Below are positions 63,114-64,000 of a stretch of 64,000 nt of DNA, piece by piece. The position numbers were made by a program, and so were the translations under genes. Where the stretch lies: the NCBI RefSeq assembly GCF_024518675.1, contig NZ_JANIGL010000001.1, positions 372,001 through 436,000 of the forward strand, in the 5' to 3' direction. Source of the DNA: Pseudoalteromonas shioyasakiensis. GTDB lineage: Bacteria; Pseudomonadota; Gammaproteobacteria; Enterobacterales; Alteromonadaceae. The notes beneath the pieces were generated by a model. The model was not told the origin of the DNA. It did not search any database and saw only the letters and a program-made list of their open reading frames with translations. The stretch's first letter is position 1. The number at the start of each line of letters is the position of its first letter.

Positions 63114-64000
63114 TCATCTAAAAAGTACACTTTCTTTTTTAAACCAGTGAACACAAAATAAAAGTGTAGTAACTCCTATAAAAACAGTTGATAATAATAT
63201 TGTATACACAAAGTTATAATCAACTGTCCCCTTTAAAAGCTCTTGAATTGCTAAAGAAATATTGACTATTGGTATCAGTGATGTTTTTAAGGTTAGCTCC
63301 ATGTTTGGCATCATAGAAATTGCTAATGGTACAAATACAATTATTGATAAAGGGCCCAAATAGTTTTGAGCCTCTTTAAAAGTACGAGAATAAATTGATA
63401 TAGCAAGCACTACACTAGAAAATATACATGCAAGAGGTAACAATAAAAGTAAAATTAAAAATAAGTCATATGCACCGATAATAGCTATAACATCTATTAT
63501 CGTTTCAGCAGAAAATATACTTTTAGCAATAACAATCCATAAGCCTAAGCTGGCTACAGTAAATAATGATGTAGCTATTGATGCGCTAAAAATAGTTAAG
63601 AACTTACCAATCACAATTTGAGTACGAGTTATAGGTGTAAGCAATAGAGTTTCAAGCGTTCCTCGTTCTTTTTCACCGGCACCTAAATCTATTGCAGGAT
63701 AAGTTGCTCCAGTTAATACCAGTGGAATAAGTAAATAAGGTAGTAACATTCCCAATTTTTCCCCAATGCTTTCTCTTGCATTAGCCGTATCTGTTTCTAT
63801 CAACTTTACAGGGTCAAGAATTAGTTCCTTATCCTTACCATTCGCAATACCGTATATACTTAGCTTTTTTAATTGTTCAACATGTTTATATTCAGAGAAT
63901 ATTTCTGTCAACTTTTCAGATATATAATTAATTCTACTTGCATTATTAAATAATATTTCTATTTCAATTGGTGCATCATGGCCACTACTTCCAGCAACAG
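63114..64000 (-). CDS. ABC-2 type (NatB-like) permease, C-terminal part
   Basis: The frame is open to the window edge (the listed TTG at 63911 is only an internal codon; 29 further codons upstream are open). Hydrophobic segments include LPYLLIPLVLTGATYPAIDL, IFSASIATSLFTVASLGLW, LILLLLLPLACIFSSVVLAI and the closing IVFVPLAISMM and YTILLSTVFIGVTTLLF. The motif DLGAGEKERGTLETLLLTPITRTQIVIGKF is the classic ABC-2/NatB signature. The ATPase partner would lie beyond the window. It is probably unrelated to the pilus locus. Confidence 0.85.
   Translation of the reverse strand, partial: VAGSSGHDAPIEIEILFNNASRINYISEKLTEIFSEYKHVEQLKKLSIYGIANGKDKELILDPVKLIETDTANARESIGEKLGMLLPYLLIPLVLTGATYPAIDLGAGEKERGTLETLLLTPITRTQIVIGKFLTIFSASIATSLFTVASLGLWIVIAKSIFSAETIIDVIAIIGAYDLFLILLLLLPLACIFSSVVLAISIYSRTFKEAQNYLGPLSIIVFVPLAISMMPNMELTLKTSLIPIVNISLAIQELLKGTVDYNFVYTILLSTVFIGVTTLLFCVHWFKKESVLFR

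Noticed and set aside
1..64000. tRNA or rRNA genes and prophage
   Set aside because: No cloverleaf-like sequences, rRNA segments, integrase or phage structural genes were seen by eye; the only mobile elements are the IS256 and RAYT units.

Overview
The window reads as a chromosomal segment of a marine gammaproteobacterium of the Alteromonadales, most like Pseudoalteromonas. That is an inference from the low-to-moderate GC, the protein sequences (YbiT, AsnRS, ProRS and TrmO close to their Enterobacteria counterparts), the BirA-type bio operator and the LiuR-type boxes at the ETF genes. No database search was possible.

Layout. 1-6.0 kb: start of a secreted endonuclease/exonuclease/phosphatase-type protein, a UPF0324 (YeiH) transporter, purEK, the ABC-F protein YbiT (apparently with an ATT start) and a porin. 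6.3-12.7 kb: an accessory stretch with a GNAT acetyltransferase, small hypotheticals, glyoxalase I, the membrane protease HtpX behind two palindromic operator-like sites, and two paralogous secreted proteins that share both ends but differ in the middle. 12.7-18.2 kb: complete biotin cluster bioBFCD/bioA, divergent around a BirA operator, then a small P-loop kinase. 18.5-29.5 kb: housekeeping (asnS, etfBA and ETF-QO around two LiuR-like boxes, a thioesterase, an outer-membrane barrel, trmO-proS, an LpxH-like phosphatase). 29.5-37.8 kb: a hybrid histidine kinase, a 1.2 kb non-coding stretch holding a decayed gene remnant and an octanucleotide tandem repeat, and a large CLCA-like metalloprotease/VWA protein with a GlyGly-CTERM-like tail.

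37.9-46.2 kb is an islet of small lipoprotein, secreted and membrane genes on the minus strand that is visibly decaying. An IS256-family element with an 8-bp target duplication sits exactly on the start codon of one gene. A RAYT-type (Y1) transposase unit with 24-bp perfect terminal inverted repeats has removed the 5-prime end of another. A third gene carries an A8 frameshift and a fourth an in-frame amber codon.

46.2-63.1 kb is a Tad (tight adherence/Flp pilus) locus on the minus strand: a CsgD/VpsT-like regulator, two Flp pilins, TadG-like and several TadE-like pseudopilins, RcpC/CpaB, the RcpA/CpaC secretin, an FHA-fused TadA ATPase, TadB, TadC, a DUF192 protein, a TadD-like TPR lipoprotein and a 1400-residue lipoprotein with calcium-type repeats and IPT/TIG domains. 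A divergent OmpA-domain protein flanks it. TadZ, a prepilin peptidase (TadV/CpaA) and RcpB are not in the window. The window ends inside an ABC-2 (NatB-like) permease.

The most unusual points are the Tad locus (FHA-TadA, giant lipoprotein and a remnant of a paralogue of it 16 kb away, VpsT-like regulator with a WFDR motif), the four independently damaged genes in the adjacent islet, and the octamer repeat in front of the CLCA-like protein.
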